This document shows positions 1 through 10,183 of a stretch of 64,000 nucleotides of DNA, piece after piece (position 1 is the first letter of the stretch; each line of letters begins with the position of its first letter). The stretch is from Schistosoma haematobium (lineage: Eukaryota > Platyhelminthes > Trematoda > Strigeidida > Schistosomatidae): contig NC_067196.1 in NCBI RefSeq assembly GCF_000699445.3, positions 76,143,864-76,207,863 of the forward strand, read 5' to 3'. The position numbers and the translations under genes are program-made. The notes under the pieces are model-generated. The model was not told the origin of the DNA. It was given only the letters and a program-made list of their open reading frames with translations, and ran no database searches.

Positions 1-14
1 TTCGTATGGTGGTG

Positions 15-924
15 TCAGTGGCTTTTAACCGCGTCTACTCGAACAAAAACAAATTTGCACGTTTCTAAATGTTTATCGAGATGGACTCGGTTGTTGTATT
101 CTCGAGGTGGTATTGCTCTAATGTTCTGCATCATTTTTAATAGGCGACTTGCGAAGTGAGTAGAATCCCCGTGCGTTGTAGGTTCATAGTTGACTAGTTG
201 GCCGGGTAACGTTAGAGTTGTACCATAGACTAACTCGGCGGCTGTACATCCAATGTCTTCCTTTATGGTTGAACGAATACCGAGGAGTACAAGCGGTAAG
301 GCATCGCTCCACTTTGATGAGTCAGCTTGCGCCATCAGTGAGCTTGTTAATTGGCGATGGAATCTTTCAACCATGCCATTAGCTGCTGGGTGGTAAGCTG
401 TGGTTTTAATATGGTTGACCCCTAGAAGTTTAGTGAACTCCTGGAAAAGGACAGATTGAAATTGGGAACCACGATCTGTTGTGATTATTGATGGTACTCC
501 ATAGTTAGTTATCCAGCGGTCGAGGAAGACTGAAGCGACTGTTTCTGCTGATGTGTCTTTAATGGGGCATGCTATGGCCCATCTTGTGAACCTATCTATT
601 GCGGTGAGGATATGTGTGAAAGAGTTTGATGGTGGCAGAGGCCCAACTAAATCTAAATGCACGTGCTGGAAGCGTTTGTCAGGGATAGGGAACTTCCCAA
701 TTGGACTGTAGGTGTGTTTTTGCGTCTTACTGCGTTGGCACTGGAGACAGTTACGTGTCCAACGTTTAACATCCGAGTTGATTTTAGGCCACACAAAACG
801 TTCGATAATGAGCTTTGTTGTTGCTCTGATGCCTGGATGTGAAAGACCGTGCAAGTGCTGAAATATTTTTCGTCTGCAAGCGTGTGGGACAAACGGACGA
901 TTGTTGCTTGTTGAAGTGTCGCAT
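15..924 (-). pseudogene. Integrase of the CsRn1-clade element, C-terminus outside window
   Basis: The frame shows the HHCC zinc-binding domain (HGLSHPG...CLQCQRSK). The catalytic core follows with D in [11 protein letters not shown] in TDRGSQF and E in [11 protein letters not shown], the DDE triad of retroviral-type integrases. The frame stops at 15-17 within a run of A residues where related proteins continue into the C-terminal domain. A one-base loss in that run is the simplest reading. The element continues beyond the left edge of the window. Confidence 0.8.
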
Positions 925-2710
925 CTGAAAGAGAAATTGGTACTGGTTTGAGATCTAAGCTAGACTTTTCTTTGCAGGCTTTTAATTCTGCATCGTCTAC
1001 TTGTAACTTAGCCAAGGTTTCAAGGCTGATGTCATGATTGAGTACCATCGTATTGATATCCCTCCTAGATAGTGCATCTGCAACAATGTTCGTGTGACCC
1101 TTGATAAACCTGATGTCTGTGGTAAATTGGGAGATATAATCAAGTTGTCTTGCTTCTCGTGGGGAATGTTTGTCATACGATGTGCTAAAAGAATGGCAAA
1201 GGGGTTTGTGGTCTGTCATAATGATGAAATCACGACCCTGTAGCAAAAAGTTGAAATGTTTTACTGATAAATACATAGCTAAGAGTTCGCGTCCAAAAGT
1301 ACTATAACGTTCTTGTGCTGGCGATAATCTCTTGGAGAAAAAGGCAATGGGGGTAATCGTGTTGTTTACCCGCTGTTGTAATACTGCCCCTACGGCTTTT
1401 TGTGAAGCATCCGTGCATAGGATCAACAGTGTTGTGGGGTCAGTATTCAGGTGTTGGAGCATGGTAGCATTAGCAATCATGGATTTAGCTTTCTCAAATG
1501 ATACTTTGGCATCGGAAGGTAACTTGAATATTTGGTTCTTTTCTTTCTTGGTACCTGATTTATCGTTTTTCAGTAAATCTGTCAATGGCTGTAGTACATC
1601 GGCACAATTTGGTAGAAATCGTCGATAAAAATAACATGTTCCAAGGAAACGACGCAGTGATTTTACTGAGGTTGGTTCTGGATAGCTGGAGATGGCTTTG
1701 ACTTTCTCTTCAAGTGGTTTAATTCCTTGGGAATCAATGTGGTGTCCCAGGAATTCCAGAGATGAGGAGCCAAATATACACTTCGAAGGGTTGATTACAA
1801 CACCATAACTTTTGAAACGTTCAAAAAGCGTGTGTAAGTGTTGAACATGTTCTTCAGTGGAAGAACTAGCGGTCAAAACATCGTCGATATAGACAAACAC
1901 AAAATCTAAACCTCTAGTTACTTCGTCCATAAATCTCTGAAAGGTTTGAGCGGCGTTTTTTAGTCCGAAAGGCATCCTCAAGAATTCAAACAAGCCAAAA
2001 GGTGTGATTACGGCTGTTTTCTCGATATCCTCAGGTGCCATCGGTATTTGATGGTATGCTCGGACGAGATCTAACTTTGAAAAAATCTGTTTTCCTTGTA
2101 GATTTAAAGAAAAATCATGCAGATGAGGGATCGGACACCGGTCTGGGATAGTCTGGTTATTCAATCGGCGATAATCTCCACATGGGCGCCAGTCTTGATC
2201 TTTCTTGGGAACCATATGCAGCGGCGAGGCCCAAGGACTGTTAGATTGTCTGATTATTCCAAGTTGCATCATGTGTTCTAATTCTCTCTTAGCGAACTGC
2301 AACTTGTTTGGAGGGAGTCTTCTCGCCCTGGCGCGAATGGGTGGTCCGGTGGTAGTGATATGGTGTTGCACCAGCTGTGGGTTACCTTCCTTTTGGTAAT
2401 CTGATTTCGTAATGCACTGGTATTCTGTTAGAATGTCGTTGAAGATGTTGTTCACAGGTTTCATTATTCGAACACCATGGATTTCGTTGTCGTTGGAGAG
2501 TGTACCATTTACCTGTAAACGTGTGTTTACGTCGATTAATCTCTTGTTGGTCATATCTACTAACAGGTTGTACACACTACGAAAATCGGCCCCGAGGATG
2601 GGTCGTTTGACTTGAGCAACTATGAATACCCATGTGAACCTTCTACGGAGCCCGAGGTCTAATATAAGAGATTGCTCTCCGTAAGTTTTGATAACTGATT
2701 CGTTAGCCAC
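925..2710 (-). pseudogene. Reverse transcriptase-RNase H region of the CsRn1-clade element
   Basis: An uninterrupted frame covers the end of the protease, the RT and the RNase H. The RT shows the template-grip segment [20 protein letters not shown], the [14 protein letters not shown] block and the catalytic FVYIDDVL. RNase H shows the acidic residues in CTDAS, GREL and TDHKPL, and ends with the hinge NIVADALSR. The wording of the RT N-terminus ([19 protein letters not shown]) fits the CsRn1 clade. The same open frame continues out of register to 653. The true protein would have to shift frame near 925 to enter integrase, so I place the end there. Confidence 0.8.
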
Positions 2711-2864
2711 TATTAGGGACAGTTTAGTGCTTGTTGTCTGCGGGAGAGATGGAGTGGGATGATGCTGATTTCTGCTCCAGTATCGACTAAAAAGTCCGAG
2801 CTAGAAATACGATCCCTGACGTGAAATAGGCGGCTAACATGTTGGCCAGTAACAGCTGCCGCCA
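2711..2864 (-). pseudogene. Aspartic protease fragment of the CsRn1-clade element
   Basis: On the minus strand the short frame after Gag contains [10 protein letters not shown], the retropepsin active-site motif D-T-G-A. It runs into stop codons after about 30 more residues. The downstream half of the protease (ending ILGADF) lies at the start of the RT reading frame, so a frameshift separates the two, near 2755. The enzyme would cleave Gag-Pol. This copy cannot make an intact protease. Confidence 0.7.
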
Positions 2865-3768
2865 TTACTGTCTGGCCACTTCGTTTCCCTGATAGTTTGG
2901 GTTGTTTGTTTTAAAGTTGCACGGTTTTGTGCAACGACGTGCTTTCTCACCATAATTCGAATGATACCAACAAATTCCGGCTGCCCGCTTAGGTGACCTA
3001 AGACGATGTCTGGATACTGATCTTCTTCTGGACGTAGATCTGGGAGGTCGAGAATGGATGGTGGAAACAGTCGCCTGCAGTGATGCTAGCTGCTGTGTTA
3101 ACAGTGTTATTTGTTGTTGGATTTTGGGTGCGTCGCTCATGTTTTCTCTACTTGAGGATTGTATCGCGCTAACGCCGCGACAATCGGGATATATTTCTAT
3201 CATCTTATCGGCCATGTCTGCTAAATCATCAAGACTGACAGAGGCTCCTGATATGCTGAGGATTTGTCTGACGTTATGTGGTAACCTTTGTAACCACATC
3301 TGCTTAAGTAATGCTTCGTCTAACTTGTATGAGCCTGCTAGTTGTCTCATATGTCTAAGCAACTGTGAAGGTCTTTTGTCCCCTAACTCGCACGCGGTGA
3401 GTAGTTGCTGTAAGCGTTTTTCATCAGACTGCGAAGTACGGTGGATTACTGCGGCTTTTATTTTGTCATAGGGGTCCGTTTCTGGTACTTTATCTATCAG
3501 GTCACCGACTTCCGTTGCTACATCTATAGGTAGTGCACCGACGATGTGGGCATATTTAGTCGCCTGTGAACGTATACCCCTCGCCAAAAATAATGCCTCA
3601 ACCTGTGCAAACCAGATCCTGGGATTATTAACACCGTATGTTGGTAATCTTAGTTCACAAATAGCGTTGATTGAGTTTAAAACATTATCTTCTGGCTGTG
3701 ATGAATGAAAGGGGTTGGTTGATGGGCTATCAATATCGATAAGTTTATTAGTAGAGTCCACAATGTCA
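2865..3768 (-). pseudogene. Gag of the CsRn1-clade element
   Basis: This is a long open frame of about 300 residues. The capsid-like part includes LRLPTYGVNNPRIWFAQVEA and a helical, Leu/Arg-rich segment. An Arg/Ser-rich stretch follows, and near the C-terminus is C-W-Y-H ... R-R-C-T-K-P-C, the CHCC motif known from CsRn1-type Gags. The frame ends with a stop at 2865-2867. No ATG is visible between the LTR and the first conserved residues, so the start is lost or non-standard and the 5' coordinate is approximate. Gag would form the particle core, with protease and RT encoded downstream in another frame. Confidence 0.75.
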
Positions 3769-3868
3769 AAAACAAAAAATGGTGTCGTGCCAATTAATAA
3801 TAATAAAAAATTATAAAGATATATATAGTAAATGTCTATAAAAAAATAATCGAGGCTCACCAAATAAT

Positions 3869-4405
3869 TGTGGTGGACCAGACAATATATAAAAGCAAAA
3901 GATATCAACAAAGTTAATAACAACCAATAGTAATATTAATATATGCAAGTTAAATGTTACAAATACAAAAAATAATGGGACTTTACTTAAGTTCACCCAA
4001 AATGATGCGTGTTCGGCTTTGATCTGGTACAATAAATCCACAATTATAGATGCTTAGTAATTCCAAACGTATCGATGATCTCCCCAGCATTGTAATCCAA
4101 AGTAAGATATGATGTATTCACTTTCTCAGTCTATGAATGTAAATAATATTTGTTTTAGAACTAAGTTAACTCAATCTCGAATGAAAACAGAACGAGGGAT
4201 GTGTAAGTATTAATGTATTTGTTAGCCAGAAAGAATATGTCACGCTATGTTGGAATCACAACGGAAAGTGTCTTCAAGGTCATTGACTAAAACAACATGT
4301 ACAGTCATTTAATGATGAATGTACATACAGTGAAAAATTGACAAAACAAATACAAATAATATTAAAAACTATTTACAAAATAAGCTTGTCGGTCATATCT
4401 CCACA
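3869..4405 (-). repeat. 5' LTR of the CsRn1-clade element
   Basis: On the element strand the LTR begins TGTGGAGATATGAC and ends GGTCCACCACA, giving short inverted termini TGTGG/CCACA. Its length is 537 bp. A TATATA run lies close to the inner end. Six bases further in, the element strand reads TGGTGAGCCTCG (3851-3862), a possible tRNA primer-binding site; I could not match it confidently to a tRNA. The outer boundary coincides with the point where CR1-like RT coding sequence resumes. The partner LTR is outside the window, so the ends rest on the inverted termini and on this junction. Confidence 0.65.
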
Positions 4406-5987
4406 AGTCCACCCGTACTCTTTGTTGGCGCCCAACTAGGAAGTCTTCTATCCAAATCAATAGATTGCCTCTAATTCCGACATTTCTTAGCTTATATAAC
4501 AGCCGGTTGTGCGAAACCTTGTCAAAAGCTATGCTGAAATCAATGAGGGCTACGTCTACAGGTAACTTCTGGTCCCTAAGAGTGCACCAGCTTTCACGAG
4601 CGTCTAATAAGTTGATGAGACAGGAATAACCTATTCCGAAACCGTGCTGCTTCTCCGAAAGGATCCGGCTTTCATTGAGGTACTTAAACAGCTCCTTCCG
4701 AATAATCTTTTCTAAGATTTTAACAACTACACTAACTAGGCTAACGTGTCGGTACTTCTCAGGTTTATGTTTCGTACCTGTTTTAAAGACAGGACTTACT
4801 ATGGCGTTCTTTCAGTCTTTTGGTAAAAGACCCTGCGTAAGGGATAGATTAAAGCATATACTTAAAGGTTTCGCAATGAAGTTAGATAATTCCTTCAGTA
4901 GCCTAAGATGCAATTCATCGGACCCCGTGGAGTTACTTATGTCAAGCTTATTTAGCAGACCAAAAACATCGAGTTCCTTTATGGCCACGCTGTTCAGTGT
5001 TCGTGTGGGCTGATTTGTATGGACTGACGCGAAGGGTGTTTCTATGGTACATAAATTTTTAAAGTAGTTTGAGAATACTTGAGCTTTACCAAAGTAACCC
5101 TCCACTGAAGATGAAGCAGTACTGTCTACCCATAGTGCAGGAATATTTCCTCTTCTCTTTGTCCTTTGCTTTATATAGGAATACAGGCGTTTAGGACATT
5201 CTATGAATTTCTTGACAATTTTTTCTTCGTGCAACTTTCTAGACTTACGCAGGGTCGAAGCACAAGCATTCCGAGTTTTCGATAATGAGATTTTGTCTCA
5301 TCGGTCCCCAGTAACCTAAATCTCTCCCACATTTTTCTTCTCTTATGGAGAAGGATGCGGACCTCCCTACTGAATCATGGTAGAGAGTTTCTCAGTCCCT
5401 TTGGTCTAGTCCAACGGATGTGTGGTGTGGTAACTTTTAAGTATAAAATTCGAAATACGTCCCAAGCCGTTTCGATTGAGGACTCTGGTTTTATTGTCCA
5501 ATCTACTGACGATGCTGAGTGCATGATATCTTGTATGTTTTCTTTCCAGTCGTTAGGTCTGAATTGAGCTGACGCGTGCTTGTGATTGACAATTGTACGG
5601 AAATCAAAATTTAAAACTGTGTGATCACTTTTACCCAGGAGTGGCATGTAATTGAGGTTTGTAACGTCATCCTCATAATGAGTCAGTATGAGACCTAGTA
5701 AGGAGGATTGAGAGTCCGGGTTGTACCTAGTCGCTTCTTTCACATGTTACACTATGGCACATGTGATAACCACATTAACTACTTCCTGCTTGAAGGAATT
5801 ATCTGACGATTCAGTTCGCAGATTTTTCCAGTCTACCATGGGTACGTTAAAGTCCCCTAGGATAAGACATCAGTCAGTTTGTGACCAAATATTGAGACTG
5901 CTTAGCAAGACCTTATTTACCTCACAGATTGGAATGCGATAGACCAAACCAATCAGAAGATTTTGTTCCTTGCATTTCACGTGGCAA
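4406..5987 (-). mobile_element. CR1-like non-LTR retrotransposon, RT 5' half and C-terminal endonuclease
   Basis: On the minus strand this stretch encodes the end of an exo-endo-phos endonuclease and the first half of a CR1/jockey-type RT. GDFNVP lies near 5840-5865 and the catalytic KSDH near 5621-5632. The RT includes LIDFSIAFDKVSHNR (about 4505-4555), the first catalytic-Asp block. A TGA interrupts the RT at 4812-4814 and other frames are broken, so this is a fossil. Coding stops abruptly at 4406, where the CsRn1-type LTR begins. It also stops at 5987, where the other LTR element begins, and resumes at 10184. The rest of the RT should lie to the left of the window. Confidence 0.75.
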
Positions 5988-6544
5988 TGTTATGAACGGG
6001 GAATTAAGAAGCCCAGACAATTACGAAAGCTATTTTCTTGGGACGTTATTGCATTTCATTCAAACCCTGTAAAACACTTATATTTATTTTTGTCCCTATC
6101 TTATTCTACATAACACGAGCTTTCGTTCTATGTATCATTCACTAGCATACCCTTTTTTGTTCCGAAAATATTGTAATTTAAACATAATATTTTGCACTGT
6201 ATTTTCTACCCTAATTCCCTGTTTCGGGCATAACTGTATTTTTCCAAATTATCATACGTCGTGGTCAAGATATTCACTTATTTATTCATGTACATTTTTG
6301 TATTAATCCGAATTCAGAGAATCCAGAGTTCAGTGTTCCAACTGTCTTGTCTTCTTTCACTTGCGTGCTTGCCAACCAATCAGGTGATAGAATAGTTGTC
6401 TCTTTACCCCATCTCGAACTCACGCGTATTAGACTCAAGGTTAAGCCACTCAGCCTAACGCGTCAAGGTCATAATTTAGACTAGACAGATCAAGGTGAAG
6501 TCATAACAAGTATCACGGGGTAAAAGCGATTCAAGGTCATAACA
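5988..6544 (+). repeat. 5' LTR of the RT-less element
   Basis: The LTR is 557 bp, starting TGTTATGAACGGGG and ending GGTCATAACA. Four TCAAGGT cores lie in its last 110 bases, at 6435, 6463, 6490 and 6531. Two of them are the full TCAAGGTCA extended half-site recognised by NR5/FTZ-F1 and ERR-type nuclear receptors. Confidence 0.92.
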
Positions 6545-6546
6545 AC

Positions 6547-6557
6547 TGGCGACGGAG
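6547..6557 (+). promoter_or_regulatory. Likely tRNA primer-binding site of the RT-less element
   Basis: TGGCGACGGAG begins two bases after the 5' LTR. Position and the leading TGG (complement of the tRNA CCA end) fit a primer-binding site. The tRNA was not identified. Confidence 0.6.
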
Positions 6558-6595
6558 AATTTTTTTCTTTCCTATATTGATTGATCCAGTACAAA

Positions 6596-8125
6596 ATGCC
6601 TGTATCATTGGATGACCTTAAAACTATTCTTCAAATGCAGCAAGCACAAAATGATGCAAATCAAACGAAGCTTTTGGATGCATTGGCACGAATGCTCTCA
6701 TTACAGTCGTCCTCAACTTGTCAATCAGATAAGTATGAAAGCATAAATTCTATTTCTGAATTCCATTATGATCCTGAAGCTAATGTCATTTTCAGTTCGT
6801 GGTTTCACCGTTGTGAAGACATTTTCCGCGTTGAATGCTCGCATCTTGATGACGCAGCAAAAGTCCGCTTACTCTTAAGAAGACTGGGAACACAGGAATA
6901 TAATGAATATGTGAATTTTATCTTACCGCAAAATCCACGAGATGTATCATTCAAAGATACAGTCCGGATTTTATCTGATATTTTCGATGAACAGTCCTCA
7001 TTATTTAATACTCGCTATAAATGTATCCAAATAACGAAATCTCCAGAGGACGATTATCTCACGTATGCTGGGAAGGTAAATCGAGAGTGTGAACGCTTCG
7101 AGATAAACGAAATCACAGCGGACCAATTTAAATGCTTGATTTTCATATGTGGTCTAAAGAATGAAGAAGATGCAGATGTCCGTACCAGGATGTTGGCACG
7201 CATTGAACAAGAACCAAATATGACATTACAAATGGTCACAACCGAATGTCAGCGGTTACTTAATCTCAAGCATGACACTGCGATGGTGCAACAGAAGGTT
7301 AAACCTTCCGGTTCTGATTCAATTAATGCGCTCCGATCTATAAAATCATCGAAACAAAACTGTGCAAGCATGAAACAACCTGCCAACCCCCCATCACCAT
7401 GCTGGTTCTGCGGAGCATGGCATTTTGCAAAATTCTGTCCGTTTAAGAATCATAAATGCCGCAAATGTCATCGCATTGGCCACAAAGAAGGTCATTGTTC
7501 GTTAAATAAACGCAAGACTAAACATCGTAGTGAAAATTCAAAGCAACGATCAAACAGTCAAATTAAAACCACGTTTGCAACCTTTAAAGTTGGATTTAAA
7601 AGTAGGCGGAAATTTGTAAATTTATTAGTAAATGAAAAACTTATACGACTTCAGTTGGACACTGCTTCTGATGTCACGTTGATTTCAAAGAACACATGGC
7701 ACAAGTTAGGATGCCCACGCATCCGACCGACGGAACATGTCGCCCGAAATGCGTCAGGAGACATAGTAAAGTTGACAGGAGAGGTTCTATGCAATGTTCA
7801 ACTTATGGGAAGTAAATTTACAGATGTTTGTTATCTAACAAATCGACACGATTTAGATCTATTGGGATTAGATTGGATTGCACATGTTGATACTTTGAAT
7901 AAATTATTAGATGAGGTATGTTCTCAAAATGTTTCCTATGAGTCTATCCAAATCCCTAATGATATTTCTAAATCAAATGCCTCCGACGAATCATCCTCTC
8001 TGGATATTAACGAATTAAATGCTTCTGATGAAACATGTTCTTATGATCTTTCTGAATCAAACAATTCAAATGTTGTGTTCTCACCATGTCAAATCAAATA
8101 CCGCCGATTTATTACCTTCTCATAA
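6596..8125 (+). CDS. Gag-protease polyprotein of the RT-less LTR element
   Basis: I start at the first ATG (6596, context acaaaATG); an upstream TTG in the same frame is unlikely in a eukaryote. The product is about 509 residues. The N-terminal two-thirds is Gag, with a conserved helical capsid region. Two zinc knuckles follow from about residue 269 (C-W-F-C-G...H...C and C-R-K-C-H...H...C). Protease follows with LQLDTASD (catalytic Asp near residue 355) and the flap-side DLLGLDWI. After the protease comes a Ser/Asp/Asn-rich linker with repeats like SNASDESSS and LNASDETCS, where RT would normally begin. The frame ends at 8123-8125, and integrase follows in a different frame. Confidence 0.85.
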   Translation: MPVSLDDLKTILQMQQAQNDANQTKLLDALARMLSLQSSSTCQSDKYESINSISEFHYDPEANVIFSSWFHRCEDIFRVECSHLDDAAKVRLLLRRLGTQEYNEYVNFILPQNPRDVSFKDTVRILSDIFDEQSSLFNTRYKCIQITKSPEDDYLTYAGKVNRECERFEINEITADQFKCLIFICGLKNEEDADVRTRMLARIEQEPNMTLQMVTTECQRLLNLKHDTAMVQQKVKPSGSDSINALRSIKSSKQNCASMKQPANPPSPCWFCGAWHFAKFCPFKNHKCRKCHRIGHKEGHCSLNKRKTKHRSENSKQRSNSQIKTTFATFKVGFKSRRKFVNLLVNEKLIRLQLDTASDVTLISKNTWHKLGCPRIRPTEHVARNASGDIVKLTGEVLCNVQLMGSKFTDVCYLTNRHDLDLLGLDWIAHVDTLNKLLDEVCSQNVSYESIQIPNDISKSNASDESSSLDINELNASDETCSYDLSESNNSNVVFSPCQIKYRRFITFS

Positions 8126-8126
8126 A

Positions 8127-9560
8127 ATTTCCAAATCGAAGACTTCAGACAAAGTATGCGCTGGTGAAAACGAAGATACTGTTATTGCTTCTATATCAGT
8201 GGAAGAAGATGTAAGCAGAATGTTGTTTAATTCAACACAAATTCTTCCAGTGATAGCTGCTCGAATCGCTGAACACACTCGCCGCGATCCTATCTTAAGA
8301 CGATTATCTACATTTATCCAGCGTGGTTGGCCCCCACGTATAACATCTCATGAACTGAAACAGTATTATCAACGACGCCAATCTTTATCCATCGTAAATG
8401 ACTGTATTATGGTTGCTGATCGCGTAGTGGTTCCGTATAACTTACGCTCACTCGTCCTGAAACAACTGCATACAGCCCATCCAGGTACTGGAAGAATGAA
8501 AGCTATTGCTCGAAGTTATGTATATTGGCCTAATATCGATGAACACATCGAAGATTTCGTGCGTGCGTGCAGAAAATGTGCTGAGGTTTCTAAGTGTCCA
8601 CGAAAAGCTGAACTACATTCCTGGCCATCTCCAGAAGAACCTTGGTCGCGTATACATGTTGATTTTGCTGGCCCATTCCAGGGTACGTACTTCCTCGTTT
8701 GTGTTGATGCTTATTCAAAATGGCCGGAGATTTTTCCTATAAATCAAGTCATTTCGCAACAGACTATCATGAAGCTACGGCAGTTATTCTCCCGTTTTGG
8801 AGTTCCAGATGTTCTCGTGACAGATAACGGCACTCAGTTTATTTCTTCCATCTTCTCAGATTTCTGCAAGAGGTATGGAGTCAAACATGTCCGTTCACCT
8901 CCGTACCATCCACAATCGAATGGTCAGGCCGAAAGGTTTGTGGATACCTTCAAAAGAGCGCTACTGAAGGCAAAAGGGGAGGGAAAGATAGAGGAGATTC
9001 TTGATGACTTTCTCTTGGTCTATAGAACAACTCCAAACCCATCAACACCAAATCAAATGCCCGCAGCAGAAATTATGTTTGGTAGAAAAGTAAGAACTGC
9101 TCTCGATGCCATAAAACCACAGCAAAATGACATCGGAAAAAGAAACAGAAAGATGGAAAACCAATTTGATCGCCATCATGGGGCGAAACGCAGAATTTTC
9201 CAAAAAAATCAAAAAGTATACGTCCGTGATTTCCGATATTCACCTCCACAATGGACCAGTGGACGCATACTTAAGAGACGAGGAAACGTAATGTATGTGG
9301 TGGAAGTTGAAGGACAGAAATGGACACGCCATGTCAACCACATACTGGAAAATGCTGGCACTTCACAGAAAACCGAGAAATTAGACTCAATGTGGAGAAT
9401 CATTCTGGACAGTTTTGACATAAAATGCTCAGCGACTCAGAAGACTACGCAACCTGAACAAAGTCCTATTAGGAAATCATCACGGAAACGCAGAAGACCA
9501 GATATTCTACAGGTAGACCCAAAGAGGAGAACATACGTTTCCGAAGGAAGATATCAATGA
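8127..9560 (+). CDS. Integrase of the RT-less LTR element
   Basis: This frame overlaps the end of Gag-protease in another register; the exact entry point is unknown, so the start is approximate. It carries the pre-integrase linker (EDTVIASISVEEDV) that in relatives follows RNase H. The HHCC zinc domain spans about 8468-8580. The DDE core has D in HVDFAGPF (near 8658), D in VTDNGTQF (near 8820) and E in GQAERFVDTF (near 8930). The basic C-terminal tail ends at the stop 9558-9560. All catalytic residues are present and the frame is open for more than 450 residues. With no RT between protease and integrase, the polyprotein would be Gag-PR-IN. It would insert element DNA made by an RT from a relative. 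Confidence 0.85.
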   Translation: MSKSKTSDKVCAGENEDTVIASISVEEDVSRMLFNSTQILPVIAARIAEHTRRDPILRRLSTFIQRGWPPRITSHELKQYYQRRQSLSIVNDCIMVADRVVVPYNLRSLVLKQLHTAHPGTGRMKAIARSYVYWPNIDEHIEDFVRACRKCAEVSKCPRKAELHSWPSPEEPWSRIHVDFAGPFQGTYFLVCVDAYSKWPEIFPINQVISQQTIMKLRQLFSRFGVPDVLVTDNGTQFISSIFSDFCKRYGVKHVRSPPYHPQSNGQAERFVDTFKRALLKAKGEGKIEEILDDFLLVYRTTPNPSTPNQMPAAEIMFGRKVRTALDAIKPQQNDIGKRNRKMENQFDRHHGAKRRIFQKNQKVYVRDFRYSPPQWTSGRILKRRGNVMYVVEVEGQKWTRHVNHILENAGTSQKTEKLDSMWRIILDSFDIKCSATQKTTQPEQSPIRKSSRKRRRPDILQVDPKRRTYVSEGRYQ

Positions 9561-9615
9561 TGATATCTCAGCACTTACCTGTATATAGTAACTAACCATT
9601 TTTTTTCTTTTTTTT

Positions 9616-9626
9616 AAGGGGGAAGG
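9616..9626 (+). promoter_or_regulatory. Polypurine tract of the RT-less element
   Basis: The sequence aagggggaagg abuts the 3' LTR after a T-rich run, as expected for the plus-strand DNA primer site of an LTR element. Confidence 0.8.
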
Positions 9627-10183
9627 TGTTATGAACGGGGAATTAAGAAGCCCAGACAATTACGAAAGCTATTTTCTTGGGACGTTATTGCATTTCATTC
9701 AAACCCTGTAAAACACTTATATTTATTTTTGTCCCTATCTTATTCTACATAACACGAGCTTTCGTTCTATGTATCATTCACTAGCATACCCTTTTTTGTT
9801 CCGAAAATATTGTAATTTAAACATAATATTTTGCACTGTATTTTCTACCCTAATTCCCTGTTTCGGGCATAACTGTATTTTTCCAAATTATCATACGTCG
9901 TGGTCAAGATATTCACTTATTTATTCATGTACATTTTTGTATTAATCCGAATTCAGAGAATCCAGAGTTCAGTGTTCCAACTGTCTTGTCTTCTTTCACT
10001 TGCGTGCTTGCCAACCAATCAGGTGATAGAATAGTTGTCTCTTTACCCCATCTCGAACTCACGCGTATTAGACTCAAGGTTAAGCCACTCAGCCTAACGC
10101 GTCAAGGTCATAATTTAGACTAGACAGATCAAGGTGAAGTCATAACAAGTATCACGGGGTAAAAGCGTTTCAAGTTCATAACA
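9627..10183 (+). repeat. 3' LTR of the RT-less element
   Basis: The LTR is 557 bp, the same length as the 5' copy, and follows directly on the polypurine tract. It differs from the 5' LTR, by eye, at two bases near the end (gattcaaggt against gtttcaagtt). The second change breaks the last TCAAGGTCA motif. Confidence 0.92.

Larger units (their letters stand above)
1..4405 (-). mobile_element. Decayed CsRn1/Boudicca-clade Ty3/Gypsy LTR retrotransposon (3' part outside window)
   Basis: This element reads right to left: 5' LTR, a possible primer-binding site, gag, protease, reverse transcriptase, RNase H, integrase. It leaves the window before the end of integrase. The Gag carries a C-x2-H...C-x3-C motif instead of the usual zinc knuckle, which is characteristic of the CsRn1 clade (CsRn1, Kabuki, Boudicca). 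Reading frame is lost in at least three places: inside the protease near 2755, between RNase H and integrase near 925, and at an A-run near position 20-28. This copy is therefore not functional as it stands. It lies inside the RT domain of a CR1-like element, whose coding sequence resumes at 4406. The right-hand flank is agtcc; the matching target duplication would lie outside the window. Confidence 0.85.
5988..10183 (+). mobile_element. Structurally complete Ty3/Gypsy LTR element lacking RT and RNase H
   Basis: The element is 4,196 bp. It has two 557-bp LTRs (5988-6544 and 9627-10183) with inverted ends TGTTATGA/TCATAACA. A primer-site-like TGGCGACGGAG lies at 6547-6557 and a polypurine tract aagggggaagg at 9616-9626. 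The 5-bp target duplication ggcaa is at 5983-5987 and 10184-10188. I saw only two differences between the LTRs, both in their last 17 bases, so the insertion is recent. Inside are a Gag-protease frame and an integrase frame. No RT or RNase H motif occurs between them, so the element must borrow RT. The Gag and protease style (two knuckles, DTASD) resembles the Mag/Saci-like branch. It sits inside a CR1-like endonuclease. Confidence 0.9.

Noticed and set aside
657..5567. Plus-strand frames opposite the retroelement genes (for example 1332-1628 and 3058-3471)
   Set aside because: They are antisense shadows of clear RT, Gag and CR1 coding sequence.
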